NCBI RefSeq assembly: GCF_002571225.1
Contig: NZ_NVEC01000035.1
Coordinates: 1 to 64,000 of the forward strand
DNA: 64,000 nt
Source of the DNA: Bacillus sp. AFS059628
GTDB taxonomy: Bacteria; Bacillota; Bacilli; Bacillales; Bacillaceae_G
Direction: 5' to 3'
Shown here one piece after another: positions 54,759 to 63,651 of this stretch. The translations under genes and the position numbers were made by a program. The notes under the pieces are model-generated. The model was given only the letters and a program-made list of their open reading frames with translations. It did no database searches and was not told where the DNA came from. Positions within the stretch are counted from its first letter, which is position 1. Each line of letters begins with the position of its first letter.

Positions 54759-55250
54759 TTATTCCGAATGCTCAGCTCTGTGTGCTAAGCGGCTTGAAGC
54801 AGCAGCAGCAATTCCGCCAACGATATCATCAAGGAATGTATGCACCTTTCCAGTTGATTTATCATTTAAGTATTCTAAAATACCAGGTTTTAATTTATCG
54901 ATATATCCAAAGTTTGTGAAACCGATAGAGCCGTACACATTAACGATAGAAAGTGCGATTACTTCATCAATTCCGTATAAGCCTTCATCACGTTTTACGA
55001 TATCTTGTAACGGCTCACTTAACATTCCTTTTTCAGCAAGAACATCGAGTTCGATACCAGTAATCAGTGCGTTTTGTACTTCACGTTTTGATAATACACG
55101 CTCAACGTTATAACGGCATTCTGACATCTCTAAATTTGGATGATATTTTTTTTGAAGAAAATGAACAAGCTCAGCAATATCGTCAATTGTTACACCGCGC
55201 TCTTGTAATAGTTGTAATGCTCTTTCTTGTAGTTGATTTGATTCTTTCAT
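54759..55250 (-). CDS. yutG: PgpA-type phosphatase YutG
   Basis: A 163-residue protein of the phosphatidylglycerophosphatase A-like family: GVTIDDIAELVHFLQKKYHP, then DEGLYGIDEVIALSIVNVYGSIGFTNFGYIDKLKPG and VHTFLDDIVGGIAAAASSRLAHR. Membrane segments are weaker than in E. coli PgpA, so it may be a soluble or peripheral relative; YutG is a related name in B. subtilis. The ATG at 55250 follows AAAAAGGTGATAAAC. Confidence 0.85.
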   Translation of the reverse strand: MKESNQLQERALQLLQERGVTIDDIAELVHFLQKKYHPNLEMSECRYNVERVLSKREVQNALITGIELDVLAEKGMLSEPLQDIVKRDEGLYGIDEVIALSIVNVYGSIGFTNFGYIDKLKPGILEYLNDKSTGKVHTFLDDIVGGIAAAASSRLAHRAEHSE

Positions 55251-55370
55251 GTTTATCACCTTTTTTTCTTTTTAGTATTTGTATACGTTTCGTTGCTTTA
55301 TCACGTGCATAGGAATGAAAGGCGAGCACAAGCTCATATATATAAAGAAAAACCATAGGTGGCGAATGCG

Positions 55371-56372
55371 ATGATTCATCATATTTATGAGCATTATCAT
55401 ATGCATGTTAAAGAATTAATCCCCCTTGGCCCCTATAAAAGCTTTTGGATTCGCAACAAAATTTATGTACTTGTTCCAATTGGAGAAATGGAGGAAGAAG
55501 TACTTGTAGAGATGAAAAAGCTCAGTGACTATATGAACCAGCAAGGGGATATAACTGTAGCGACTTTCGTTCCGACTATACACGGCTACTATGTAAGTGA
55601 GATAGAAGAACAAAATTACTGCTTATTAAAAGGTATGCGTGCGTTAGAACGACATGCTACATCATTAGGAAGTGAGCTTTCTATATTCCATAAACGAGGT
55701 GCTTTTTTTCCGGAAGAGATCGAACAATTAAGCCGCATTGGTGAATGGAAAGCGTTATGGGAAAAAAGGCTCGACCAATTAGAAAAGTTTTGGCAATCAC
55801 AAGTGATGAACCACCCTACAGACGTATTCGATCAATTGTTTATTGAATCCTTCCCATATTACTTAGGAGTTGCAGAAAATGCAATTCAATATGTTGTTGA
55901 TACAGAGATGGATGATACGCCGCAACTAACTGATGCAGCAACCATTTGCCAAGAACGATTCACACCTTTATTATGGCATCAAACGAAGCTTCTCAAACTT
56001 CCTTTTGATTGGGTGTATGATCATCCAACTCGAGATATGGCAGAATTAATCCGCTATATGATGATAGAAAAAAAGAAAGACTGGGAGCAAACAATCGTTC
56101 AATTTGTTACAGATTACGAACGAAATTATTCGCTATCCTCATTTGGTTGGCGCTTATTATTTGCAAGGCTCCTGTTCCCGCTTCACTATTTCGAAACAGT
56201 CGAACGATATTACCAAACGGGAAACGAAGAACAAAAAAGCATATATAGAGATCGCTTAGAAGCCATTTTACACGATGTGAACCGCTCTGAGCAATTTATG
56301 AAGCACTTTTATGGATCACTGCGTTTACCAGTTGATAAGCTCGGGATTAGAAAATTAGATTGGCTGTCTTAA
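55371..56372 (+). CDS. yutH: Spore coat-associated protein YutH
   Basis: A 333-residue protein of the CotS/YutH kinase-like family, found in spore coats. The fold is that of aminoglycoside-phosphotransferase-like kinases, but the usual HGD and DFD motifs are absent: the expected catalytic loop reads LLWHQTKLLKLPFDWVYDHP, suggesting a pseudokinase. AGGTGGCGAATGCG precedes the ATG at 55371; a GTG at 55359 is also open. The gene order yutG-yutH-yutI agrees with B. subtilis. Confidence 0.85.
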   Translation: MIHHIYEHYHMHVKELIPLGPYKSFWIRNKIYVLVPIGEMEEEVLVEMKKLSDYMNQQGDITVATFVPTIHGYYVSEIEEQNYCLLKGMRALERHATSLGSELSIFHKRGAFFPEEIEQLSRIGEWKALWEKRLDQLEKFWQSQVMNHPTDVFDQLFIESFPYYLGVAENAIQYVVDTEMDDTPQLTDAATICQERFTPLLWHQTKLLKLPFDWVYDHPTRDMAELIRYMMIEKKKDWEQTIVQFVTDYERNYSLSSFGWRLLFARLLFPLHYFETVERYYQTGNEEQKSIYRDRLEAILHDVNRSEQFMKHFYGSLRLPVDKLGIRKLDWLS

Positions 56373-56374
56373 AA

Positions 56375-56407
56375 TGAAAAAAGAGACCGGGTGAGGTCTC
56401 TTTTTTA
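56375..56407 (+). terminator. Terminator after yutH
   Basis: AAAAAGAGACC and GGTCTCTTTTTT stem-loop. Confidence 0.92.
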
Positions 56408-56429
56408 TACTACAATTGTATGTAATACA

Positions 56430-56645
56430 TTATGCCCCTACTTGTTGATCTGCACATATATTTAAAATGAATTGATGTTGTTCGATTTTTTCATTTACTT
56501 TACTTAATAATTCTTGCTGGATTTCTTTGAATAAAAATTGGTAGCTCGCATTCCACGTTGGTATAACGGATGAAAGATCTAATAAATATTCTTTTTTCTT
56601 TTCTAGTTCTTGAATTGTTAAAAAAGTGTTTCCCATTCTTGGCAT
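56430..56645 (-). CDS. Small helical hypothetical protein
   Basis: A 71-residue protein with predicted helices (NTFLTIQELEKKKEYLLDLS, ASYQFLFKEIQQELLSKVNE, KIEQHQFILNICADQ). No motif recognised. ATAGGGGGACGACAC precedes the ATG at proper distance, so translation is likely. It is between yutH and yutI on the other strand and has no evident partner. Confidence 0.65.
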   Translation of the reverse strand: MPRMGNTFLTIQELEKKKEYLLDLSSVIPTWNASYQFLFKEIQQELLSKVNEKIEQHQFILNICADQQVGA

Positions 56646-56772
56646 GTGTCGTCCCCCTATGTTTTTTACTTTATATGTGTGAACGATTCACTATATAGTA
56701 TCAATTATCTCATTTTTTGAGAGGGATTTCCAATTTTGTTTTATGATGTTAACGGATGGTTGTTATTTGAAT

Positions 56773-56804
56773 AAAAAAAGGAGACCAAATTTGGTCTCCT
56801 TTTA
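56773..56804 (-). terminator. Terminator after yutI
   Basis: Minus strand AAAGGAGACCAA/TTGGTCTCCTTT followed by Ts. Confidence 0.88.
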
Positions 56805-56814
56805 GCAAGTGACT

Positions 56815-56841
56815 TTGAACGAGCCGCTGCCGCTTTTAATT
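56815..56841. repeat. End fragment of the structured repeat
   Basis: TTGAACGAGCCGCTGCCGCT matches the 3' end of copies B and C; only the right terminus remains, between yutI and its terminator. Confidence 0.75.
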
Positions 56842-57076
56842 AAAATACTTGTTCTACTTCAATAACGCCTGGTACTTCTTCAAGTAATGCGCGTTCGATA
56901 CCAGCTTTTAGTGTGATTGTAGAACTTGGGCAGCTTCCGCATGCACCCATAAGGCGTAATTTTACGATACCTTCTTCAATGTCTACTAATTCAACGTCTC
57001 CGCCATCGCGAAGTAAGAATGGACGTAATTTATCTAATACTTCTAGTACTTGTTCTTGCATATGTGGGTTTTCCAT
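56840..57076 (-). CDS. yutI: NifU-like Fe-S scaffold YutI
   Basis: A 78-residue NifU C-terminal-type domain: [20 protein letters not shown] and [20 protein letters not shown] with the Cys-x-x-Cys that holds a transferable Fe-S cluster. It likely carries clusters from SufBCD to apoproteins such as LipA. ATAAAACTGATGAAAGGAGTCG precedes the ATG. Single gene; the terminator lies beyond a repeat fragment. Confidence 0.94.
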   Translation of the reverse strand: MENPHMQEQVLEVLDKLRPFLLRDGGDVELVDIEEGIVKLRLMGACGSCPSSTITLKAGIERALLEEVPGVIEVEQVF

Positions 57077-57282
57077 TTTTATCGACTCCTTTCATCAGTT
57101 TTATTATAATCAAGATAGAGGGGAAAATCTATTTTTTCTGTTCTTGTTTTAATGTCGAAATTTTTTATCATGTTTACAACGTGTTTTTTCAGTATAGGGG
57201 TATGGAATAAGTTTGTAAAATGATGTGCTTATGTACTAAGACATCTGAATATACTGTTGAAACAAGAAGTGGGGGAGAAGAA

Positions 57283-57591
57283 ATGGTTAATGTGCAAGTG
57301 TATGGGACGAAAGTAATTTGTGCTAGCTGCGTTGGAATGCCATCTTCAACAGAAACGTTTGAGTGGTTACAAGCGGCAATTGGTCGTAAATATGAAGGAC
57401 AAGAAAATAAATTTAATTTCGAGTATATCGATTTCCAAGAAGAACAAGAAGATGAAGATAAAAAAGCATTCGCAGAGCGCGTAGTGGAGGAAGATTTATT
57501 TTATCCGGTCGTTCTTGTAAATGGAGAAATTGTTGGGGAAGGAAATCCTCGTTTGAAGGATGTTTACGAAGAAATCGAGAAATATTTATAA
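57283..57591 (+). CDS. yuzD: YuzD family protein (DUF1462)
   Basis: A 102-residue thioredoxin-like protein matching YuzD: VYGTKVICASCVGMPSSTETFEWLQAA with a CASC pair, then YPVVLVNGEIVGEGNPRLKDVYEEIEKYL. In B. subtilis it is next to yutI/yutJ. A redox or metal role is plausible but unshown. GTGGGGGAGAAGAA precedes the ATG at 57283; the longer frame from 57220 lacks a site. Confidence 0.88.
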   Translation: MVNVQVYGTKVICASCVGMPSSTETFEWLQAAIGRKYEGQENKFNFEYIDFQEEQEDEDKKAFAERVVEEDLFYPVVLVNGEIVGEGNPRLKDVYEEIEKYL

Positions 57592-57596
57592 AGCAG

Positions 57597-57631
57597 GAAG
57601 TCTTTGCGAATTCGCAAAGGCTTTTTTTATT
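57597..57631 (+). terminator. Terminator after yuzD
   Basis: AGTCTTTGCGAA and TTCGCAAAGGCTTTTTTT stem. Confidence 0.88.
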
Positions 57632-57643
57632 GGAGGGATAGAT

Positions 57644-58438
57644 GTGAAAAATGGAGTGAAGCATGCGTTACCAACGGAAGTACAACAGTTAATGGAGTGG
57701 TACACAAGAGAATTAAAAGAGATTTTTTTAGATGAAAAAATAGTCGGGGTATATATTTACGGGTCCATCGCACTCGGTGCATTTCATGCAGAAACGAGCG
57801 ATGTTGATTTTGTTACGGTAATAAATGATTCTTTGAATAAAGCTGAAAAACAGCAACTGATAGAACTTCATAAGAAACTTAGTGGTAGTACGTTAGGCAA
57901 AAGAATGGACGGTATGTATATTCCACTTGCTGATTTAGGGAAATACAATGATGAACTGAATGAGTACGTGTATTGTGCAGATGGTAAAGCGAATGTAGGT
58001 CATTGGGATATTAATGCGGTCACATGGTGGACATTGAAAAATCAAGGTATTACAGTAATCGGGAAAGAAGCGGAAGATCTTTCGTTTCAAATAAGGTGGG
58101 ATGATGTAGTCAATACGATGAAATACAACGTAGAACAGTACTGGAGTGGAAAGGCGAAGCAGCCATATTTATTTTTTATAGAAGAGTGGGTAGAATCAGC
58201 AGTCGTTACGATGGGCCGCATTTTATATACACTGGATCATAAAACAATCGTTTCAAAAGATAGAGGATTGCAATACTTGTCAGAACGTTCAGGGGAAGAA
58301 TGGGAGATTTTATTAAAAGAAGTAGGGAGAATACGGAAAAATCCAAAAGAAAAGCGAATGCTCTCAAGATGGAGAAGGGCAGATATGACGAGGAAGTACT
58401 TACTGCATTTAATTGAAACGTGTAGAGAGAAATGGTAA
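57644..58438 (+). CDS. AadA-like nucleotidyltransferase
   Basis: A 264-residue protein of the aminoglycoside adenylyltransferase (ANT(9)/AadA, DUF4111) type. The catalytic core is GVYIYGSIALGAFHAETSDVDFV (G-S-x-A-x-G...D-x-D); the helical C-terminal domain (about 150-260) has SVVTMGR-like VESAVVTMGRILYTLDHKT. Substrate unknown; resistance cannot be inferred from sequence alone. The GTG at 57644 follows TTGGAGGGATAGAT, right after the yuzD terminator. Confidence 0.87.
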   Translation: MKNGVKHALPTEVQQLMEWYTRELKEIFLDEKIVGVYIYGSIALGAFHAETSDVDFVTVINDSLNKAEKQQLIELHKKLSGSTLGKRMDGMYIPLADLGKYNDELNEYVYCADGKANVGHWDINAVTWWTLKNQGITVIGKEAEDLSFQIRWDDVVNTMKYNVEQYWSGKAKQPYLFFIEEWVESAVVTMGRILYTLDHKTIVSKDRGLQYLSERSGEEWEILLKEVGRIRKNPKEKRMLSRWRRADMTRKYLLHLIETCREKW

Positions 58439-58439
58439 G

Positions 58440-58475
58440 GAAAAAGACGATACAGTACATTGTATCGTCTTTTTT
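58440..58475 (+). terminator. Terminator after nucleotidyltransferase
   Basis: AAAGACGATACA and TGTATCGTCTTTTTTT stem. Confidence 0.92.
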
Positions 58476-58531
58476 TAATCAAAATTGGTATATAATGGTT
58501 TAAAAGGGTTAATTATACTGGATGGGATAGG

Positions 58532-59209
58532 ATGAATACAGAATTAGCTACTTATAAAGAAAAGAATGTAGTAATGAGTATGCGCGAAGTAATTAGCATG
58601 ATAATAATTATTTTTGGGGTAATGTATGGAATCGGTTTTTTGAACCTTATATATGACTCTTCCTTATATCCATGGTATGTAGATCATCTTATTTCGCCTG
58701 TAACATTTCTCGCTATTATTTTAATATACTCACCAGCAAGAAATTACTGCGTGCATTTATTAAAAACAATGCAATTTAACAATTTTAAACATTATGTAAC
58801 GATAGTAATGACGATGATCGTACTGCTTATATATCTTGCGATATTAAATTTAGCTTTACCGCATGGACTTGGTGTGGATGAATCTAATATAGTAATAGAG
58901 CCTACTAAAAGTGAAATCCTTTTATACGTAGTTGTACTCACTGTTTTTGCACCAATTTGGGAAGAGCTTGTATTCCGAGGTATGTTTTTTATGAAATTAT
59001 TTCAGCGCTTCTCTATACTTAGCAGTGCCGTTATAAGTGCTTCTATATTTACTTTAGGTCATCCCCTTACAGTAGGTAGTGTTTTATATATTTTTGGTGG
59101 CGGTATATGTTTAGCTTATACGTATAAGAAAACAAATAACTTACTAGTCCCATGGGGGATTCATTTATTAAATAATGCATTTTTCATATTAGTAAATTTT
59201 CAATTGTAA
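58532..59209 (+). CDS. CPBP-family intramembrane protease
   Basis: A 225-residue membrane protein with about six helices. The CPBP motifs are APIWEELVFRGMFFMKLFQR (Glu-Glu-x3-Arg), FTLGHPL (His) and WGIHLLNNAFF (His-x3-Asn). It is a second such protease in the window and is only distantly similar to the one at 16 kb. Target unknown. The upstream TGGGATAGG is a weak ribosome binding site next to the ATG. Monocistronic. Confidence 0.87.
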   Translation: MNTELATYKEKNVVMSMREVISMIIIIFGVMYGIGFLNLIYDSSLYPWYVDHLISPVTFLAIILIYSPARNYCVHLLKTMQFNNFKHYVTIVMTMIVLLIYLAILNLALPHGLGVDESNIVIEPTKSEILLYVVVLTVFAPIWEELVFRGMFFMKLFQRFSILSSAVISASIFTLGHPLTVGSVLYIFGGGICLAYTYKKTNNLLVPWGIHLLNNAFFILVNFQL

Positions 59210-59241
59210 AAAGACGCCTTTTTGAAAAGGGCGTCTTTCGT
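59208..59241 (+). terminator. Terminator after CPBP gene 2
   Basis: AAAGACGCC and GGGCGTCTTT stem with a T-rich loop side. Confidence 0.8.
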
Positions 59242-59512
59242 ATTTTGTAGAGGAAAGATAATAAGAAATATGGATAGTTTCATGTGAAACATTTTTATTA
59301 TCAAATATATAAAATGTTTAACTTAGTGTATTAAACATATAATTCGTAAGTATTCTAATATATTTAAAAGTAAAATGGAATAATAAACGGGTAATTGTCG
59401 GATTATATTCGATTTTCGTTCATTTTTATGAAATATATGTACTTTTTGTTAGATTCCTTCTTTTTATTTCTGTAAAATACATGTATGTAGAAATAAGAAA
59501 AGGATGATGTAC

Positions 59513-60289
59513 GTGAAGGACACTGTTTTACAAGAAACAATTTCTCCGCAACAGTTACATACAGTCGTTCAAAAGAATACGGCGTATTATGACTTTAAGT
59601 GGGGGAAAGTAGAAAATCCAGCGCAAGGAAATACGTGGAATTGGGTAGCCTTTTTCTTCCCAACTTTTTGGTTAGCTTATCGTAAAATGTATAAGTTGTT
59701 TATTATACTTACGTTATTGGCGGTACCTACTTTCATTGTAGCTACTTTTATTGATATACCAATGTGGATAGATTTTATCATATATGCTGGAACGATGCTG
59801 TTTACTGGATGGCAAGGAAATCGATTGTATTATAAGCATGTTATCCGTATTTTACATAAAGTAGAAGATGTACCTGAGTATAAGAAAGAGTATTATTTAC
59901 AATCAAAAGGCGGTGCTCATATCGGGCTTATGATTGGTTTGCAAACGATAGTATTTGTATTGTTTGCAGGTGCTAGCTTTGGTTTATCTTATGTACCAAC
60001 TGAACCTAATATTAAAAACGTTGTTCGCCTAAGTCTTGAAGGAGAGGCTTTAGAGTCTATTACAGATAAACCAAATTGGAAGTATGTAAAGAAAGAAAAG
60101 GATTATGACGTAGTAGAATTTACTGGTTATGATTATGAAGAAAAGAAAAACGTGAAAATTAAATTCGCTGTATACTTAAATGATGATTATTTTGAATGGC
60201 AAGAAGTGTATGTAAATAATAAAAAGTTAAGTGAAGAAGAAGTAGAAGAATATCAAATGTACGTTGAAGAAAATATGTGGTTTTTCTAG
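59513..60289 (+). CDS. DUF2628 membrane protein
   Basis: About 258 residues. The DUF2628 region WNWVAFFFPTFWLAYRKMYK is followed by two helices and GWQGNRLYYKHVIRILHK, then a fourth membrane helix (about 142-162) and a soluble acidic C-terminal domain (KFAVYLNDDYFEWQEVYVNN). Such proteins are of unknown function. The GTG at 59513 has AAAAGG at 9 nt; ATGs at 59504 and 59507 are too close to it. The 270-nt gap before it holds no gene. The next gene is 75 nt on, beyond a terminator. Confidence 0.8.
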   Translation: MKDTVLQETISPQQLHTVVQKNTAYYDFKWGKVENPAQGNTWNWVAFFFPTFWLAYRKMYKLFIILTLLAVPTFIVATFIDIPMWIDFIIYAGTMLFTGWQGNRLYYKHVIRILHKVEDVPEYKKEYYLQSKGGAHIGLMIGLQTIVFVLFAGASFGLSYVPTEPNIKNVVRLSLEGEALESITDKPNWKYVKKEKDYDVVEFTGYDYEEKKNVKIKFAVYLNDDYFEWQEVYVNNKKLSEEEVEEYQMYVEENMWFF

Positions 60290-60308
60290 AGAGAAACTCG
60301 TTTATTTT

Positions 60309-60346
60309 GAAAAGAAGAATCTTGTGAAGGTTCTTCTTTTTATATG
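60309..60346 (+). terminator. Terminator after DUF2628 gene
   Basis: AAGAAGAATCTT and AAGGTTCTTCTTTTT stem. Confidence 0.75.
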
Positions 60347-60364
60347 TTAGGAGGAAAAGATAGT

Positions 60365-61033
60365 ATGGTAGATGTTCATTTTTATGATTGGGCTAAGAAA
60401 CGTCCTAAAAAACATTATAATCGATTACATGAAATGAGAATTTTTGAATTGATTTTTTCAAAGAAGTTAAGTAGCTTGGATCTTGGATTAGAAAATATAG
60501 ATATATATTGCCTAGCAAACTCTAATGAAGATATGTCTTATGAACTACATGAGGCTCTGGAGAAAATTCGTATATTCGTACCTTATGATTATATGCAATT
60601 TTTAAATTTGGAATCAGTTGAGGAGAAGTATAAGCATTTTTGTGAGTTGGTTTACCTCTATGTCGTACCAGCTATTGAAAAATATTCAAAAATATCATTA
60701 GAAATGATTAAAGAGTATGTGAATGAAGCGCTTCAAGAAATAGAGAAAGAGAATTATGAGATTGTGTTTTTAGTGGATAAAACACCGAAGAAGAGCCCAA
60801 GCCGAAAGAAAACAGCTATATTAAAAGGAATTCATCGTTCGGAAGGATTTCAGCTAATGTGTGAAGTGTATAACGATAAAGGACTCAGAGTGGTAAATAA
60901 ATTGCTCGTAGAAGAAGTAGGGAATGAAGTAGTCTATTCTAGATTTTTAGGCAAACTAAAATGGGAAAATGAGCACTTAATAGTAGTGAAATCTAAGACG
61001 AGCAGCTGGATGGAAGAAGTACATGTCGAATAA
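60365..61033 (+). CDS. Hypothetical soluble protein
   Basis: A 222-residue soluble, mixed-charge protein: HFYDWAKKRPKKHYNRLHEM, then helical middle (VYLYVVPAIEKYSKISLEMI) and a C-terminal strand region (YEIVFLVDKTPKKSPSRKKT, GFQLMCEVYNDKGLRVVNKL). No family recognised. The ATG at 60365 follows TTAGGAGGAAAAGATAG. It is after the DUF2628 gene in the same direction; the link between them is by position only. Confidence 0.65.
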   Translation: MVDVHFYDWAKKRPKKHYNRLHEMRIFELIFSKKLSSLDLGLENIDIYCLANSNEDMSYELHEALEKIRIFVPYDYMQFLNLESVEEKYKHFCELVYLYVVPAIEKYSKISLEMIKEYVNEALQEIEKENYEIVFLVDKTPKKSPSRKKTAILKGIHRSEGFQLMCEVYNDKGLRVVNKLLVEEVGNEVVYSRFLGKLKWENEHLIVVKSKTSSWMEEVHVE

Positions 61034-61236
61034 GCGAATTAACGAAAAATGTGAATACAAAACACCATACGAATTGAAATTTTGTAAAATACAATAAAAA
61101 ATGAGAATTTGAGGTAGGCTTGTCAATAACGTGAGACTATGGCACTATAAAGAAATGCTGTACAAATTTTATTTATCGAGATGTAAACATCAATTTTGAT
61201 TTTTACGTATAAATAATGAACGGAGGAAATGAATTT

Positions 61237-61578
61237 ATGGCTACTTTACCAAATTGTCCAAAATGTAATTCAGAATATACGTATGAGGATGGCGTTCTTT
61301 TCGTATGTCCTGAGTGTGCTCATGAGTGGGGCCAAGAAGCAGAAGCTGAAAATAATGATGGTGCAAAAGTTGTAAAAGATGCGAACGGAAACGTTCTTCA
61401 AGACGGCGATGCTGTTACTGTTATTAAAGACTTAAAAGTAAAAGGAACTTCTTCAGTTGTGAAGATCGGTACGAAAGTAAAAAGTATCCGTCTAGTTGAT
61501 GGCGATCACGATATTGATTGCAAAATCGACGGTTTCGGAGCGATGAAGTTAAAATCACAATTCGTTAAGAAGGCGTAA
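61237..61578 (+). CDS. Zinc-ribbon protein YjdM (PhnA family)
   Basis: A 113-residue YjdM/PhnA-family protein. The N-terminal zinc ribbon is [21 protein letters not shown], and the C-terminal KOW/SH3-like part reads [30 protein letters not shown] and [16 protein letters not shown]. Despite the old name it does not carry the phosphonoacetate hydrolase active site; function unknown. CGGAGGAAATGAATTT precedes the ATG at 61237. Confidence 0.9.
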   Translation: MATLPNCPKCNSEYTYEDGVLFVCPECAHEWGQEAEAENNDGAKVVKDANGNVLQDGDAVTVIKDLKVKGTSSVVKIGTKVKSIRLVDGDHDIDCKIDGFGAMKLKSQFVKKA

Positions 61579-61580
61579 GT

Positions 61581-61613
61581 AAAAAGAGGAGGCGAGTAGC
61601 CTCCTCTTTTTTA
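61581..61613 (+). terminator. Terminator after yjdM-like gene
   Basis: AAAGAGGAGGC and GCCTCCTCTTTTTT stem-loop. Confidence 0.93.
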
Positions 61614-61621
61614 TTGTCATT

Positions 61622-61735
61622 TATTGTCGGTAAGTCGATATTCCTTGTCGAATCATCGATATATTTCAAAAATCGTTGATATATTTTGAGTTACGATAGA
61701 TATATTCGAAAAATCGTCGATATAATTTCATTTAC
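61622..61735 (+). repeat. TATATCGA-type repeat, copy 2
   Basis: Four units around TCGATATATT start at 61656, 61676, 61697 and 61717, a step of 20-21 nt. The first 60 nt, from GTAAGTCGATATTCCTTGTC, match the reverse complement of 34793-34853. It fills the gap to the FetB-like gene. Confidence 0.85.
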
Positions 61736-61752
61736 CATGAACAGTTCACGAT

Positions 61753-62550
61753 TTACCGCCTGCCATGATCAACCTCTTTCAACTGACAACGCTTATTAAA
61801 GAAGGTCTTATATCCAAGCTGTAAAAAGATAATGACAGCAAAGGCAGTGCTTCCTGAAATCCCAAGTATGATAGCAATTTGATATTGAATAGCTGTAAAT
61901 GGAGATACACCAGATAAGATTTGTCCTGTCATCATGCCCGGTAGGCTTATAATCCCCATTCCGACCATAGAATTGATTGTTGGTAAAATAGCAGAGTCAA
62001 AAGCGTCGCGTATGAGCGGAGCAGCGGCTTCTTTCGGTGTTGCGCCGAGCATAAGTGCTCCTTCAATTTGACCTCTTTGTGATTTCATATTGTTTAAGAA
62101 CGTATTGGCACCGAGAGAAACACCTGTCATCGCATTCCCAACTAACATTCCGGTAATAGGAACGATATATTGCGGTGCATACCAAGGATCGTGACCGATA
62201 ATAACAAAGATAAATAGTAGAAGTGGTCCAATTGATCCAGCAACCATGGAAAGCGCGGCTACTCGTTTTAAATCTTTTGACATTGGGATGTTGACTCGTT
62301 TATAAATATTAAAAATTGCAAAGGTAGTAATAGAAGTAATAAGAGCAATTGTATAAAATGGATTACTATTTTCAAATACGTATGTAAGGACATAGGCAAC
62401 AAGTACGAGCTGAATCGTCATACGGAACGTTGCGAGTGCAATTTGTTTTTCGCGTGGTATTCCTTTTAATTTTACAAGTCCAATTAATATAAGAATAAAA
62501 ATATATGCAGTGGCAAGTTGCCAAATTTGGAGTTCAATAACGCCCTTCAA
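61753..62550 (-). CDS. FetB-type ABC transporter permease
   Basis: About 265 residues with six to seven helices, of the FetB/YbbM (UPF0014) family, implicated in iron export or oxidative stress in E. coli. The conserved block PITGMLVGNAMTGVSLGANTFL and the ATPase-contact segment IEGALMLGATPKEAAAPLIRDAFDSA are clear. The TTG at 62550 (LKGVIELQIWQLA) lies behind AAAGGAAGTGC and overlaps the ATPase gene by 17 nt; an ATG start is not available nearby. Confidence 0.88.
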   Translation of the reverse strand: MKGVIELQIWQLATAYIFILILIGLVKLKGIPREKQIALATFRMTIQLVLVAYVLTYVFENSNPFYTIALITSITTFAIFNIYKRVNIPMSKDLKRVAALSMVAGSIGPLLLFIFVIIGHDPWYAPQYIVPITGMLVGNAMTGVSLGANTFLNNMKSQRGQIEGALMLGATPKEAAAPLIRDAFDSAILPTINSMVGMGIISLPGMMTGQILSGVSPFTAIQYQIAIILGISGSTAFAVIIFLQLGYKTFFNKRCQLKEVDHGRR

Positions 62551-63193
62551 CTGAGAGCACTTCCTTTCTAGTTGCACCGTTTGCTTTACTAATCTCAATA
62601 ATATCGTCTGCAATTTCTTCTGGAAGTTGTTGTGAGTGTGTGATGAAGATAACTGTTTTGTTCTTTTCTCTTGCTAGCGTAGTAAATTGTTTCATAACAC
62701 GGCGTTCTGTATCGCTATCTAGCGCCGATGTTGGCTCATCTAATAAATAAACAGGCGGATCCATAAGTACGATACGGGCAAAAGCAAGTCGTTGTTTTTC
62801 CCCACCTGATAATGAATCAGCGTTGTCTTCTAAATTTTTTTCTAAGCTAACAGTCGTTAATGCACTTCGCAAGGCATCATCATTTGGGAATGGTTTTTCA
62901 GAAAGGCGAAGTCCCATTAATAGATTGTCTTTAATCGTTCCATCAAAAATAGGTGGTGTTTGTCCAAGCATGACTACGTCACGTCGTAATTGAATAGGGG
63001 GATAGTCAGAAATCAGTTTTCCGTTATATTCAATTGTACCGGATATGGGAGACTGCAAATCATTTAGCATACGGAGCAATGTACTTTTTCCGCTCCCACT
63101 CTCACCGATAATACATGTGATTTTTTCTTTTTGAATCTGTAAATAAGGAATGTGTAATATATCTTTATATGTAACATTTTTTAATATAAACAT
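62534..63193 (-). CDS. FetA-type ABC transporter ATP-binding protein
   Basis: A 219-residue ATPase with Walker A GESGSGKST, signature LSGGEKQRLAFA and Walker B VYLLDEPTSALD. It pairs with the FetB-like permease immediately downstream. In E. coli FetAB enhances resistance to hydrogen peroxide by exporting iron; the same role here is inferred. AGAAAGGAGACATTT precedes the ATG. Confidence 0.9.
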   Translation of the reverse strand: MFILKNVTYKDILHIPYLQIQKEKITCIIGESGSGKSTLLRMLNDLQSPISGTIEYNGKLISDYPPIQLRRDVVMLGQTPPIFDGTIKDNLLMGLRLSEKPFPNDDALRSALTTVSLEKNLEDNADSLSGGEKQRLAFARIVLMDPPVYLLDEPTSALDSDTERRVMKQFTTLAREKNKTVIFITHSQQLPEEIADDIIEISKANGATRKEVLSVEGRY

Positions 63194-63247
63194 AAATGTC
63201 TCCTTTCTGATTCTAGTTCTATCGTATCAAAAAAGAGAAGGTAACGG

Positions 63248-63421
63248 TTATAAAGAGCAACGTTTTTTCTTCGTCTTGAGTTCTATTAATAAGTTAAGTA
63301 AACGATCTAATTCTTGGCTGAAAGAAATTACTTTATGATGAGTGAATCCATATTGTTCAACGAGATGAATCAACTCTTTCTTCTTCGCTTCTATTCGATC
63401 GTTTAGTTTCGTTAAGTTCAT
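63248..63421 (-). CDS. Spo0E-family aspartyl-phosphate phosphatase
   Basis: A 57-residue two-helix protein with the Spo0E signature SQELDRLL in its second helix (HHKVISFSQELDRLLNLLIE). Such proteins dephosphorylate response regulators such as Spo0A-P and delay sporulation. The ATG at 63421 is 15 nt from the AGGAGG site, too far; an in-frame ATT at 63430 has better spacing and could be the true start. The target cannot be told from sequence. Confidence 0.85.
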   Translation of the reverse strand: MNLTKLNDRIEAKKKELIHLVEQYGFTHHKVISFSQELDRLLNLLIELKTKKKRCSL

Positions 63422-63617
63422 AAGTGAAATGGAATGCCTCCTGTAAAAGTATTTACAACACAAAAAATAAGACCGAATGGTTTCGGCCTTGAAGGAAATA
63501 AAACAACTTATAAATAGCATACACTGTTTATCGGTAGTTTTTAATATGAAAATGAAAAATAAATCATTATTCATATTGAGAAAGATGTGTCTGATAATTA
63601 TATTTTAACGAATAAGA

Positions 63618-63645
63618 GAGGCTGCCTACTTAGTAGACAGCCTGT
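63618..63645 (-). terminator. Possible terminator after yutJ
   Basis: AGGCTGTCTACT and AGTAGGCAGCCT pair on the minus strand; only a CT-rich tail follows. Confidence 0.6.
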
Positions 63646-63651
63646 AAAGTA

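Noticed and set aside
57644-58438. Call of aminoglycoside resistance
   Set aside because: The nucleotidyltransferase core is generic; the residues that set drug specificity cannot be judged by eye.
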